64,000 bases of DNA, taken from assembly GCA_951802425.1 (NCBI GenBank), contig OX637801.1:2294001-2358000 (forward strand), given 5' to 3'. The stretch comes from Clavaria fumosa (Eukaryota; Basidiomycota; Agaricomycetes; Agaricales; Clavariaceae). The translations under genes and the position numbers were made by a program. Within the stretch, counting starts at the first letter, position 1, and every line of letters starts with the position of its first letter. Of the stretch, positions 23,237-35,278 are shown one piece after another. The notes under the pieces are model-generated. The model saw nothing but the letters and a program-made list of their open reading frames with translations. It was not told the DNA's origin and made no database searches.

Positions 23237-26200
23237 TCATCTTCCCGGGTTCAAAACAGATTCCCAGGCAAGTTCAGCAGCGGTATGCATCCTCCTCCAC
23301 AAAATAATCTGCTTCTCGGCATAGCATTTGTGCCCAGGCTTATGCTCTCTGTCTGCCCAAACAGATCTCCTCTTCCATTCACTTTCTCGGTTTGCAAACC
23401 AAGACAAAGTCCAAGTCATCTCATGTTTCACCAATTCCAACTCTTCGTTCCACCTGTCATGTTGAGCTTTCGCTCGAAGCCAATTGACCCGGCAAACTTC
23501 TCAGGGTTAGAGCAACGTTGAGAGGTAAATGAGCATATCTCACTTTCATTCATCCAAGGGCTTTCATTACCTCCTCCAGTCCTCCAAATCCAAGGTAGTT
23601 TATCATTTCTCTGGCCCACTCGGTTCTCTTCTATGACATCTATGTTCACCTTTAAGTCCAAATCTGAGAGCGCTTGGAATTTGGCAAGTGTATCTGCAGG
23701 AGCACCTAAGTCAGACAAGGCAGCTCTTGCTCGTTGATATCTCCCAGCCAGCTCTTTAATCTTGGAACTGATTTGAAGAAGCTCTGCTTGACTCCTTGTC
23801 TTGCTGCTCTGTGTTTTGGATTTTCGGATGCATAATTTGTAGAGCAGTGATTTGTGTCCGATAGCTAGCCTGAGTGCATCAAGGGACTCACCTGCCTGTG
23901 CTGTCCGAAGTTGTATTTCTTGTTCGACAATCTGGCCCCATCCATTTTCAAGCAGAAATCTCGACCGAAAGTCGAAGGCATCAAGAGCCTGGCTTGCATG
24001 CTATTTCCCACAAGGTCTTCAAAATGATCACCTTCATCAATCCCATCCATACCCCCTTCGGAGTCTTCATCCCCTTGCAGGTCTGACTCATCTTGGTTCC
24101 ATTCAAAATCTCCAAGAACTGCGGAGATTTTTAAATTGTGGCCTTCGATTTTTGATTCAAGTTTGTTTAGCCGATCTACGACGCTTTGTTTTTGAGGGAT
24201 GGCAAGCTTTTGCCTCTTGGATAGTTCTGTCGTAATGGAATGCCTGGGAAAGGACTTGTTACAGGGGCGCTAATAAAAACACTCAAGAGCATTACTCACT
24301 GAATTTCTTCCAAAGCCATTCCTTCCATCAGCAGGGAAACTATGCCTGAAGGTAATCCAGCAGTCCTCTCCTTTGTCGACAGCATTAACTGCACTTCTGC
24401 AAGAGATGGTGCTTTATTTTTATGTCTTCAGTTTTGTCTAGGGGTCTGTGGCAAGAATTGAACCCACCTTTGTCCAATTGTACATCATATATCGACAGGT
24501 GTTCCCCACGACATTCCAAAGCAACCTTCTCGCTTTCTTTCCATGCTTCTCTTAAATGGCTGGGAATATTGCGATTCAGAGCTTCAAAGGGCGTTTTGGT
24601 TTGCTGAACGCCTTCCACTGCTGCTTTGAATTTGGAGAAGAGGGCTTTCACTTGATTGAACATTCAGTTTGAAAGATATCTTGTAAAAGCTCTTAATGCT
24701 CACCAATATTCACTAACTTCTTCCAGTTTGAGTCCCGCATGTAATCATCCAGCACTTCCTGACGATGCACTTTGCTCATGGCTCGTATGCTGCTGGAGAT
24801 CTTGTTCAAACTGGACCACAGTGTCTCCAAAATCTCTCCATCTTGTTGTCCTGCACCAGGAATAAAGTTGAGCGAGAAAAGAGGAAAACAAGAAGGAATG
24901 TGTGCCCCCAAGTGGAATTTTCCCACTGCTCCTATGACCTTTGTTGCAGCTGGCATGTATAGGTATGCGCTTCTTTCAACTCGTACTCTGAAGTTGCGAA
25001 TCCACTGGCAACAGACATCGTAAATGACTAATATTTCAGACATTCCTTCTGTGCAATATTTCATAGCTTGGCATATTGCATAGTCGATGTTGACATGACT
25101 GCCGAGAGAAAAGTTGAAAAGATTTAAAGAATGTATTTGCTCTCACTTACCGCTCGCCCTTCTGAAAATCAACCACACAATGAGGAACAAAGCATCCATG
25201 CCGAGAACAGGCGCATGCCCCAATTCCAGTGGCTTCAAGGTGACTAGAACGTGCAGTGAGCGCCTGGCTAATTGCTCGGTGGTTTGAGCATTTTGACTTC
25301 TAGAAGAAGTATTCAAGATACAAACATAACTGTTTTGGCTGAGGCACTCACCTCACGAATATCCGTTGCCTCTAAAAGGTGCCGCTGATAATTCGATTTT
25401 TCTACCATATATCCCTCTCCATTAGTCAGCCACACATCTTTTTCTGCTCTGGGCATCTTCAAGTGCTCCGCAGAAAAATTTCCGTCCACGATGAGAGATC
25501 TCCGGAAAAGCCACCTTTCATCATCAGGAATGAGGCAAGATTACTCAGGTAAGACTCACTGGTCTGGGTGACTTCTCCAATTTTCAGGAAGATTGATTCC
25601 TGGCTGAGGGCACGCTGGGCAGAAAAGAGCTAGATCGCCTGTGCCTGGCATTATATCCACATCATGTCCGTATCCAAATCGTTTTCTATTCTTCAGATCT
25701 CTCCATTGCCAGGAGACTCTCATCAACTCTCGGTACCGATCCTAATTATTGCGATCCAGGACAATGAATAAGCAAAATCTAGAAAAGTATGAATTGGACG
25801 AATGGGGATAGTGTCTGGGAAAGCGTTAGAGGTTAGCCGCCTCAATTTGGTGTAAAATGCTCCGGCTGAAGTTTTGCACTCCATTGCATCGATATGAAAA
25901 TGATCAAGAACTTGAAAAGTGAAAGCAGTTTGCGGTCTCTTGGAGCTTGCAGGAAAGAGATGGTGCTGAAGTAGTTGGATATGGTATGCTGGAGCATTTG
26001 CACATTTGCAGTATCGTATAGTCCTTTCACACACTCCATTGGAATGAATGATTTGCAGTTGTCTTGCATGGCAACTCTCTGAATCGACGTCACCTTCGTT
26101 GCTTGAAAACTGATCCTCATTCTTGTCCTCTCCTCTGTCTTGGTACTCTGGACAAGGGGAGCCCTTGTGCCCTAAGCAAATCACCAATCCTGTTTGTGCG

Positions 26201-26801
26201 AGATCCGATGGTAAGAAGCACATTCCATTCCATAATTCAACAGAATGGAATGGGGTATTGGCGTGTCCTTTAGCACAACATGCTTTACAGGTCAGAGGCC
26301 GATAAAAGCAATCGCGACATCGAAACTTGAATTCTGTCTTGTGGCAGCCTTGGCAAGTGGTTGACGGGGATGGAGCTTCCAATCCCAAGATTTCCTCAGC
26401 GTAGATTGATCGTAGCGACAACCATTCCTCCAGAAACACATTCTGGGCCTGAAAATTATGTCAGTGGATACACATTATGAGGAAGCATCAACCTGTACTT
26501 TTCCTTGTTTTCGCTTCCTTGACCTCTCTACACGAATAACAGGGACAGAGCCGGGATCAACAGATGCCTCAGAGCAAAGAACTGGAGCTGGTGCAATATT
26601 GGAGGAAGAGAAGCCAATGGCAGAGGTCTCAAATTCTTCGGACAAGAGTTTGTTTGGGGAGGCGGTGTGGGATCGAGAGGAGGTGGATTTACGAACATCA
26701 TGAGCTCGTATAAATGACTTTCGGAGACGCTTGTTATAAACTGAAACAAACTCAACCTCCTGAGCATTTTCTTTTCGTTTTGAACCAGGCAGTCCAGCCA
26801 T
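23237..26801 (-). CDS. KDZ transposase with CxC2-like cysteine cluster
   Basis: ATG at 26801 (MAGLPGSKRKENAQ). About ten exons read on the minus strand to a stop at 23237. The N-terminus is basic. A cysteine cluster follows (CQGCHKTEFKFRCRDCFYRP ... CKACCAKGHANTPFH), matching the CxC2 domain known from KDZ transposases. Downstream are WRSHPDQ, CSRHGCFVPHCVVDFQKGER, the catalytic-type segment YDVCCQW, then GKFHLGAH and QQDGEILETLWSSLN, the usual KDZ D...H...E landmarks. The C-terminus has the family's RVNWLRAKAQHDRWNEELEL block. The last exons carry no obvious internal stop, so the gene looks full length, though exon borders near 25.73 and 25.3 kb are not settled. It should act in the nucleus as a DNA-cleaving recombinase of the RNase H fold. 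Other members are commonly neighbours of TET/JBP genes, as here. Confidence 0.92.
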
Positions 26802-27555
26802 AAGTAGAGACAGAGAAAGAAGTACAAGTCACGTGTGGGGTATTTTGAAAGAACAAAGAACCTTCCCTTGTGACGCCTTCGCTTCATAATCAAGATACAA
26901 CTGTCCAGACTCACATCTGGAAATTGATAAGACAGCACGGCAGAAAGAAGGAATGACGGTGTGATTAAAAGGATCGGGTCTGCACAGCGGTGCGATACAA
27001 ACGTGCAAGCAAATTAGGTAATCTATACGTTAAAATAAGCATTGATAAGGCACAAGGTAGCAAATTAGGTAATCTATACACTAAAATAAGTATGGATCAA
27101 GCTTGAATTCCAACAAGCGAAGTTCTGCGCATCTCTCGAAGCTTGCCAGGACAGAGATTTCGGATTGTGACATTAGTGCTGAGAGGAAGCAGGAATGGTG
27201 GTTGTGGAGATAGTGGTATATGTAATGGTGATGGGAGAACAAGGCAGCTTGCCTGATAAGGCCCTTCTGGCCGCATTGGAAGTGCATAATATCGGTTGTG
27301 TATAGACCAGTGCCTGAGCCAGGCTTCTCGCAGCTAGAAGCGGCTAATGCAGCCACTCCCCGATCGCAGGGGGCATTCAAATTGTGGATACAGGATGTTG
27401 GAGTTCCGAGGAGAAGACGCAAGACAATCCCAGATGTCAGATAGGAAGGAAGATGGGGCACTAGATAAATGGGCTATCATGCAACAGTGTACAGTAGTTA
27501 CCACCGACATGCAATGCATCAAATACGCTACACACCGTCATCGCAATGATGCATC
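26802..27555. other. Spacer upstream of the KDZ gene
   Basis: No gene recognised. The phrase 'caaattaggtaatctatac' is repeated at about 27009 and 27062. This stretch probably holds the KDZ promoter. Confidence 0.4.
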
Positions 27556-29275
27556 GCATGCCGCCTGACCCCCACTCTGCCGTCGCTGCGGATGGGGCCT
27601 GCAAATGCGAGTATGATGGTGAGGCAGCGCCGCCTCACCGAACCTTGTCCACATCAACATGGATAGGGCTTGTAAATATGGTACAAGGGCAAGGCATCAC
27701 CGCCTGGCCACACCACATCCACATTACTGTGGACGAAGCCTGCAAATGAGAGTATGATGGTGAGGCATCGCGGCCTCACCAAGCCTTGTCCACATCGACA
27801 TGGATAGGCTTGGATATACAGTACAAGGCAAGGCATCGCTGCCTAACCACACCACATCCACATCACCATGGACGAGGCCTGCAAACGAGAGTATGAGGGT
27901 GAGGCATCGCCGCCTCACCAAACCTTGTCCACATCGACATGGATAGGGCTTGGATATACGATACGAGAGCAAGGCATCACCGCCTCACTGAACCTCATCC
28001 ACATCGACGTGGATAGGGCTTGGATATACAGTACAAGGCAAGGCATCGCCGCCTAACCGCACCACATCCACATCACCGTGGACAAGGCCTGCAAATGAGT
28101 ATGAGGGTGAGGCATTGCCGCCTCACCAAACCTTGTCCACATCGACGTGGATAGGCTTGGATAAAAAGTACAAGGCAAGGCATCGCCGCCTGGCCACACC
28201 ACATCCACATTACCGTGGATGAGGCCTGCAAATGAGAGTATGATGGTGAGGCATCGCTGCCTCACCAAGCCTTGTCCACATCGACATGGATAGGCTTGGA
28301 TATACAGTACAAGGCAAGGCATCGCCGCCTAACCACACCACATCCACATCATCATGGACGAGGCCTGCAAACGAGAGTATGAGGGTGAGGCATCGCCGCC
28401 TCACCAAACCTTGTCCACATTGACATGGATAGGCTTGGATATACAGTACAAGGCAAGGCATCGCCCCCTAACCGCACCACATCCACATCACCGTGGACGA
28501 GGCCTGCAAACAAGTATGAGGGTGAGGCATCGCCGCCTCACCAAACCTTGTCCACATTGACATGGATAGGCTTGGATATACAGTACAAGGCAAGGCATCG
28601 CCGCCTAACCACACCACATCCACATCATCATGGACGAGGCCTGCAAACGAGAGTATGAGGGTGAGGCATCGCCGCCTCACCAAACCTTGTCCACATCGAC
28701 ATGGATAGGGCTTGGATATACGATACGAGAGCAAGGCATCACCGCCTCACTGAACCTCATCCACATCGACGTGGATAGGGCTTGGATATACAGTACAAGG
28801 CAAGGCATCGCCGCCTAACCGCACCACATCCACATCACCGTGGACAAGGCCTGCAAATGAGTATGAGGGTGAGGCATTGCCGCCTCACCAAACCTTGTCC
28901 ACATCGACGTGGATAGGCTTGGATAAAAAGTACAAGGCAAGGCATCGCCGCCTGGCCACACCGCATCCACATTACCGTGGACAAGGCCTGCAAATGAGAG
29001 TATGATGGTGAGGCATCGCCGCCTCACCAAACCTTGTCCACATCGACATGGATAGGCTTGGATAAAAAGTACAAGGCAAGGCATCGCCGCCTAACCGCAC
29101 CGCATCCACATCACCGTGGACGAGGCCTGCAAACGAGAGTATGAGGGTGAGGCATCACCGCCTCACCAAACCTTGTCCACATCGACATGGATAGGGCTTG
29201 TAAATGCGGTACAAGGCAAGGCATTGCCGCCTGGCCCCACCACACTACATCACTACGTGTCGGAGGACAAGGGAT
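27556..29275. repeat. Satellite with higher-order structure
   Basis: GC-rich units of roughly 138 bp, built of two related halves of about 69 bp (marker words 'ccacatcgacatggatagg', 'ggtgaggcatcgccgcctc'). A block at 27868-28175 recurs almost unchanged at 28630-28937, giving a 762 bp higher-order period. All open frames over it are repeat translations. Confidence 0.92.
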
Positions 29276-29469
29276 TGCAGCGCACAACAAGCAGGGAGGC
29301 TTTGGCGGATTACTCACATGGTGAAATCCATCAATTGCGGCACGGTTAGCACACAGTGAGCAGGGACCCTCCTCGAAAAATGACCCTACCAATGAACACA
29401 CCATCTACAAAAAAATGCACACGAGGAAAGGGGCCAACAAAAACGCACCGTACAAACACCTCACCGTCT

Positions 29470-30075
29470 GCCCTGCTCAATGCCAAGCATCTTAACAGTG
29501 CGAAGAAGCACAGGCGGCGTCCCCCCCGCGTGGTACTGCCTCGCTGGGTTCGCCATCGCCCTCGTCCGCGGCTGTCCACGCCGCGCTTCATGCTATATGC
29601 CGCAGGTCAGTTCTGCGCAGCACAGCGACAAAGACGGGAGGGCGCAGCGCGCACGCGCCCTCACTCACACTTTGAAGGTGCGCTGCTTCGGGTCGGAGTT
29701 GACCTCTTGGAAGGCCTTCCGCAGGCGGGCGCCAAAGTCTTGCATCATGAGCTATCCGGACGGGTCAGTCACGAATGGAGAGAGGAAACGGGGGGAAGCT
29801 TACCTGGTCAGCCGGCCTGCTATTGAACGCGCGCTCAAGGGCCAGCTCGGTCCACTTCTCGTCGGCAGTCGAGACCGTGACGTGCCACTATGTTCAACGC
29901 CGTCAGCTCTTCTCCTGTTTGTTTCGGAGGAGGTAAGGAAAACGTATGTGGTAGAGCAGGTTGAACTCGACGCTGACATGGTTGCCTTCGCCCCTAGCGA
30001 CGGTTTTGCTGTTGACAAGGGTGATTGGCTGCAGGGACGCGTTCGTCAGCGGGTCTGTTGCAAGATATAGAAGTC
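29470..30075 (-). pseudogene. Fragment of a Ppo-type fatty-acid dioxygenase (linoleate diol synthase-like heme peroxidase)
   Basis: Minus-strand exons read RGEGNHVSVEFNLLY, then WHVTVSTADEKWTELALERA, then LMMQDFGARLRKAFQEVN ... QRTFK, and finally PPVLLRTVKMLGIEQGR. In Ppo enzymes the catalytic Tyr and heme-ligand His lie in YRWH, here split over an exon border. The spacing of the other blocks also matches that family. The first intron has no GT at its donor (ATACG in its place), and neither the gene ends nor the P450-like part are present. I read it as a captured or decayed gene piece inside the giant element. The family assignment is from motif memory and needs a search. Confidence 0.65.
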
Positions 30076-30180
30076 AAGTCCCTGTCAGCAATTTAGGAAT
30101 ACATTCTTGCTGTTGGGGCTTGCAGTGACCAGTGCTTTCATTTGTTCAGGGACCCGAGGCGAAGACGTGGGCCTCACAGA

Positions 30181-30213
30181 AGGAAGGAAGGAAGGAAGGA
30201 AGGAAGGAAGGAA
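30181..30213. repeat. (GGAA)n microsatellite
   Basis: About eight perfect GGAA/AAGG tetramers, just 5' of the H3-tail gene and possibly in its leader. Confidence 0.95.
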
Positions 30214-30349
30214 GCGAGGACGGCAGACACCAACCTTACATAAGCATCACGTGCGGTCTCGCTCACGCCGTGTGTTTTGTGCGTTTCGCACGTTTCGTGT
30301 CTACGCGTCGCGAGTCAGTCTCACCCGTGTCTAATTTCATCAACTTCCT

Positions 30350-31967
30350 ATGGCCCGAACAAAACAAACCGCGAAAACGTCCACAGGATCACCCTCGGTT
30401 CGCATTGTTCTCAAAGGGAGGACATTTCGCATCGCTGGTCCAAAGGTCCCATTGGCAAAGAGCACGTCGACCAAACCTGTGTCCCATCAAGAAGCAGCCC
30501 ATGATAACATTAGGTTTCTTCAATTATCTCACATTATAGCCTTGACTAATTATGTTACCAGTGGTGCTGTGTATGTGGTGAAGGGGGTGATCTCAAAGAA
30601 TGTGATCAGTGCCCACGTTCAACTTGTGCTTGCGTCACTCTACCCATCTCCGACGTGGAGTTTTTGAAGCCTGAATACCAATTTATCTGTCCTAGCTGCC
30701 ACTTGGGAAGAGATCGGCATTCATCAAAAGCTAGGAAAGCAGGCGTTGAGTGTCGACCAGCCGCTCCATACACTGTGCGTAACATCCCCTCACGTCGTGA
30801 CATCCCTATCATTCCTTGGCTTTTTGTAGGGGCTCAAGCTCAATGGGGAGGATTTCAATCCATGCAATGGCATTGCCAAGCTGAAGAACTCAACTGTTCG
30901 CAGAAATTTTCCACATTTTGACGACTCATCTGTTTTCATTATCAATCTCCATCTTGCTTCGCTTGGCGAAAAGGGGGATCCTGCTCCGATTGTCCATCAC
31001 TACTTGGATGCCTACTTCAAATCGTCCGGTCAAGGCGATCGTGAACTCTGTTACATTCATGTTCCTTTTACCATCGACCCTGGCAATATCACTGCCGTGG
31101 AACGTCACCGCTGTCTCATGGACGAAATCGCGATCTTTATACGAAGGTACTCTTTCTATTCCTAACAGTATCATTAAGCCATCTCAATTGTACATCAGTG
31201 CGGGCTGTACCCGCCTTCTTGTATTCCTTCGCACGCACAGTAATCCCGACAATGGCGACATTCACATCCAGCAGGGATTTGGTTTAACAATCAATGATGT
31301 TGGCTTCCTTTCTTGAATACTCAGATGAACACTGACTCGCGTTTTAGTTCCTATCCGTCATTTTTGGCGATGAACTCAGGGCACTTGCAAAGTCAACGCA
31401 TTCGCTGCTTTACTTACTTGTATGCGGCGGCGTCTATGCTCATATGAACTCCCGGAAGGTGTTACAGGATTTTGCCCAAGAGTATGTGTTTCCTGTATAT
31501 GTCAAGGTATCTGTCTCACCATATCCAGGGGAATTTTTCACGACATTATTGGTTTCGGCAGCACAACACTTTTCCCAATCCAGACATCATCTTTGTTGAT
31601 GAAGCTTTCCGTGAAAATCTTTGCCGAACATTTCTCTATTCACCATATCCTTCCAAAGCTTTTGACAGAAGAGGAAGGCCTAGGTGCCCACACCTCTGTT
31701 GTGCATCTCTCATCATCTATTGGTCAGAAATGGACCTGGTTCCATTCTCAATTGAGGCCCGAAGGAATTCAAATTGGCCACCAATGCTGCTACTGCGGTC
31801 TTCTCTCATCTGCAAGAGTTTCGTACGATCAACACCACATCAAAATTTCTTGCAGCAGCAAAAATTGTTGTGCGGTTTCTGTTATTCCCTCGGACTGTCA
31901 GTTTGGTGACAGGAAGAAGCCGTCTGGATGGAAGGCGGATGTCTGGTGGGGCACACAACACACGTGA
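30350..31967 (+). CDS. Histone H3 tail-mimic / PHD-finger protein with caspase-like candidate domain
   Basis: ATG at 30350 gives MARTKQTAKTSTGS. After Met removal, residues 1-7 and 10-12 equal those of histone H3, K4 is kept and K9 is Thr. An intron ends at 30561. The next exon is a PHD finger: CCVCGEGGDLKECDQCPRST ... CACV ... FICPSCH. Further exons give FIINLHLASLGEKGDPAP, then CTRLLVFLRTHSNPDNGD ... YLLVCGGVYAHM, where a His and a Cys sit as in CHAT/caspase-like peptidases. A Cys cluster (HQCCYCGLL ... SCSSKNCC) and a stop at 31967 follow. From exon 2 on, GT-AG junctions keep the frame open, about 450 residues in all. The exon 1 donor is uncertain: the best-looking GT (30514) shifts the frame, while GTGTCC at 30479 keeps it. 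It is related to the minus-strand gene at 35.3-36.7 kb. Confidence 0.78.
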
Positions 31968-32019
31968 CAAAGATGAGAAGGACAGCGCTGATAATTTCGC
32001 AAACGGCTGTAGCACAATA

Positions 32020-32925
32020 CAGGAGATCACAGTAGTGAATTCGACCTGTTTTCGACCTGTTTTCGACTTGTTTTCAAATTGTAATTCAGCGCTGTTTTGG
32101 AATGAAAACCGTTTTCGACTCTGACAACCCCACTGTGAAACTTGTTTTCGTGCTCGGTCTGCCGAAGTACTTCATACTCCGCTGGCCATCTCTATGCCTC
32201 GTCGCACGGAACGACAGCAGGCAACTGACGGCTTCCTTGATGGTCTTTCATCAGGCTCGAGCGGGGATCGACCAGTCTGCAAATACATTGTGTGTTCACC
32301 GATGGCACCGCCGACCCGAATCCTGCACAGCTCGCTGGACGAGATGGACGCGACGGCGGGCCTGTCACTCCCACCCTATTCGTGTGCATATCTCCATCAT
32401 CTCTTACACACGCATGAGATGGCATCTCATTCCATTTTGGTCTCACACAATCTCTCAGCAGTCGAGCATTTCTTACTAGGCATATGGAAGGTCTTGACTT
32501 CAACGGAACCGGACAAAGTCGAAGAAGTCTTTTCATCAGAAGTGTTCTCGATACGTATGATGCCACTGGTGTCCTGGTCAAGGAGGCGGAGTTGTGCTGG
32601 AGAGAGGTGAATCTCGCGAGAGGGAAAGGTAGGTTAGCAAGGGAGCGGGCCAAGGCTGAAGAGGAGCCCCATTAACGAATCAAGGAATTAGAACGATTAC
32701 TACTGTACCGTTTCGACCATTGGTTCAGCCATTTTGAGTGTACCGCTTGTAATTTTCACAGTCCAACATGGCGTGGCAGGCCAGTGAAAACAGCTCGAAG
32801 CTGAAAATGAGTTTCGGGACAAGCTGCGAAAACAGGATTGAAAACCAGATTTGAAAACAAGTCGAAAACAAGCCGAAAACAGGTCGAAATCGCTACTGCG
32901 ATCTCTCCTAATGTTTTACATCATT
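32020..32925. mobile_element. Small DNA element with inverted repeats of about 55 bp
   Basis: The left end (GAGATCACAGTAGTGAATTC then GACCTGTTTTCGACCTG) and the complement of the right end (GAGATCGCAGTAGCGATTTC then GACCTGTTTTCGGCTTG) match over about 55 bp. I could not fix a target duplication. It encloses the small ORF at 32194. It is nested in the giant element between two cargo genes. Confidence 0.75.
32194..32674 (+). CDS. Small ORF inside the nested element, function unknown
   Basis: ATG at 32194 opens 138 residues (MPRRTERQQATDGFLDGL...). A second frame (MEGLDFNGTGQSRRS..., from 32484) overlaps and runs on to 32674, so a splice or frameshift may join them. The basic, Gln-rich start resembles transposon ORF starts, but I recognise no domain. 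Confidence 0.3.
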
Positions 32926-33029
32926 CTTTGCGTGGACAAGCAAGGGTTCTGCAGCCGGCGCTTCCTCATTAGATAAAATACATATAGATCAATTGTGAAT
33001 TCTGACAATGCGCAGACTAGAAAAAAGTG

Positions 33030-34443
33030 TTACGCAAAATAGTCTGACTGTTTAGGCCATGTAGGCCGAGGTAGCTGCAACCTTTCGTGGACATTGTCTT
33101 TAATGAAATGTGCGACACATATTCTCTCTCCCTCCCATCGAAGCACTTGGTGGAAGAAGATCCTCCCGCAGAGCGAGACTATGGTGCCAGGAGAATAAGC
33201 AAGAGTAATTCCAAGCTCTGGGATATCGAATGTCGCGCCTGTATGTGTACCTGCGCTGACAAGGAGATCGTAATGCGTCAGGCAGCCACCTTCATCCCGA
33301 TGAGGAGGCGTCACTCGATTCACAATGACCTGCATTGCCGTGTAAACAGAGGGCCACAACTCAACGTTTTTGTAGTTGTTTGCCATCTCAACACCCTCCT
33401 TCACCTTCTGGATTGCAGACAGTCCTAAGTCATATAGCTCTGGGGTTATCAGCGCTGCAACGCTGTTGCAGATAAGTTCAGAATTTGAGATTGCAGTCAA
33501 GAATGAGCCGCCCTGTGCGCTTTGTAGGATGGCCGACATCCTGAGCTTCTCGTGCGGTTGCTGTGGGGTTGTGAGGACTCCGTCCATTTGTGCAACTGTG
33601 TTTGCTTACATCTCTGAGCCTCATAAACCAACCTGGAGAAAAGTTCAGAGAACCAGCCCCAAATACAGTGTTAGCAGGGGGGTGAAATCCAGTCAACCTC
33701 CAAGACTTTTCACCGCTAGATGCCTGGGTTACCAAGTAGTCCTTGATTGCTGCAGAAGCTTCATTGTATTTGGCCTGTGGATTTTCTACCGTCAGTCTTC
33801 TTCGAGGACTTAAGAAACTAAAGCCAAAACGCAATCACCAAATGAGACTTGGAAAGAATACCAGGAAGATGCCATATTAGAATTCGACCAAATTTGTTGA
33901 CAATAGTCGCAGGCTCTTCAATACGCCTGGGGTTGACAAATAGTCCGAATTTTTCCTTCAAACGAACCACCTCTTCCTGTATTCTTGAGTCATAGCTTCC
34001 AGCCATCTTAACAGCCTTGATTTTATCTACAAACCGCTCAACGTCCCAGTCTGTCTGAACTGTGTGTGGACATAAGGCGATTGATCAATTTGCAAGTGTA
34101 AATGATCCTTACAGGGATTCATCAATGCATACGCTACAGTAAGCGCGACCCTTTGGAAGTCAGCGTCACTAAGAGAGCTAGTGTCCCTTGAATCTGAAGC
34201 AGCTGTCAGAGTTTCAAGTTCTGACCAAATCTTAAGTCTAGCAGGAAAGCATTAAAACTCGATCTAGAATGAAAGGTGAACTTACTGTTTTTTCTTGGAG
34301 TTTTCGGCGGGATCTCGGCAAAACGTTTGCAAAACACCTCGGAGGCAGGCCCACATTGAATCCTTCAGGGAAAGAGGTCCAAAAGGAGTTGAACAAGCTA
34401 CAGATTTTTCGTGTTGTGTCTTCTGTCTCTTTCGTTGTTTCAT
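33030..34443 (-). CDS. TET/JBP-family 2-oxoglutarate/Fe(II) dioxygenase
   Basis: Suggested ATG at 34443 (MKQRKRQKTQHEKSV), though an upstream exon is possible. Minus-strand exons join cleanly as SKKKQ|LKIWSELETL, ALMNP|FQTDWDVERFVDKIK and KFGRILIWHLPGIL, then SGEKSWRLTGFHPPAN ... LNFSPGWFM. The last long exon holds the catalytic part: NRVTPPHRDEGG (iron ligands H and D), YDLLVSAGTHTGATFDIPEL, YSPGTIV, FFHQV (second His) and GERICVAHFIKDNVHERL (Arg for 2-oxoglutarate). The stop is at 33030. This order is that of fungal TET/JBP proteins, which oxidise 5-methylcytosine or thymine in DNA. The family is known to be expanded next to KDZ transposons in basidiomycetes. All expected active-site residues are present, so it may be active. 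Confidence 0.88.
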
Positions 34444-34599
34444 TCGCAGAGGTAGAAAAACAAGGACAAATTTGTGCCACAATAACTGCCGTACTAGCAA
34501 AATTAAGATTACAACGACCCAGGACCAGGTCTGTAAATCCTGAAAACAAATCACTGTCGTGACACGTACATGCCCAAAGCACCAAATTCGTTTTTTGAT

Positions 34600-35275
34600 T
34601 TACAAGTTGTAGGGACTGTGGTGAACAGGGTGTCTCCCAGTTATCTACTTAGTTTGTGCAGCCCACCACGCCTTGTCCCAGAATGACTTGGAGCGCAATA
34701 CAGCCAGGGGAGCGCAGAAGCTACGTACATTAGCCAGTATGTGTCTCCGGTTCGTCTGTCTTTTGCCGGTATGCGTCTCGGGTTTGTCTGCCTTTTGTTG
34801 GCTTGACTATTCCGGCAGCAACGGCAACTTCAAACCCATGCAGCATACAAACGTCGAAACGGCCGGCTCGGCTCCACACCATTTTTATTCTCAATCTCTC
34901 CAAGGAGCCCACCCTTCTTCAAAGGAGAATTGGAGATGCTGCATGGATGTCGCCTATGGCTGGAGCAGGACCTGGAGCAGGACGGTCAAGATGTACATGT
35001 CGTGCATTTCAAGCAGGGCGATACGTCTTACCCGCAGCGGGATATTGGCCAAGAGATGTGTTTGGTGTTAAAGAGACAGAAAGAAACTGTAAAGAATTAT
35101 AGAAGAAACTGTGCTTATGCAGACTCACAGTATGACGCTGCGACAGAGCTAGTCCGCCTGTAGCGGTGTTCTCGAACGAAGAAGCGCCTACAAGACAAAA
35201 TCTTCCTCTTACAGACAACAGAACTATATAGCTTCTGTAACAGAGGTCAAGATTTGTATTCTAAAGCTCTAATAT
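34600..35275. other. Spacer with uncertain plus-strand frames
   Basis: Overlapping plus-strand frames at 34673-35163 include a charged stretch (LHGCRLWLEQDLEQDGQDVH), but no domain or splice pattern convinces me. It lies between the 3' end of the second PHD gene and the 5' end of the TET/JBP gene. Confidence 0.35.
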
Positions 35276-35278
35276 AGC

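Noticed and set aside
27556..29275. CRISPR-like array
   Set aside because: Regular repeats but no unique spacers. Units diverge along their whole length and form a higher-order satellite in eukaryotic DNA.
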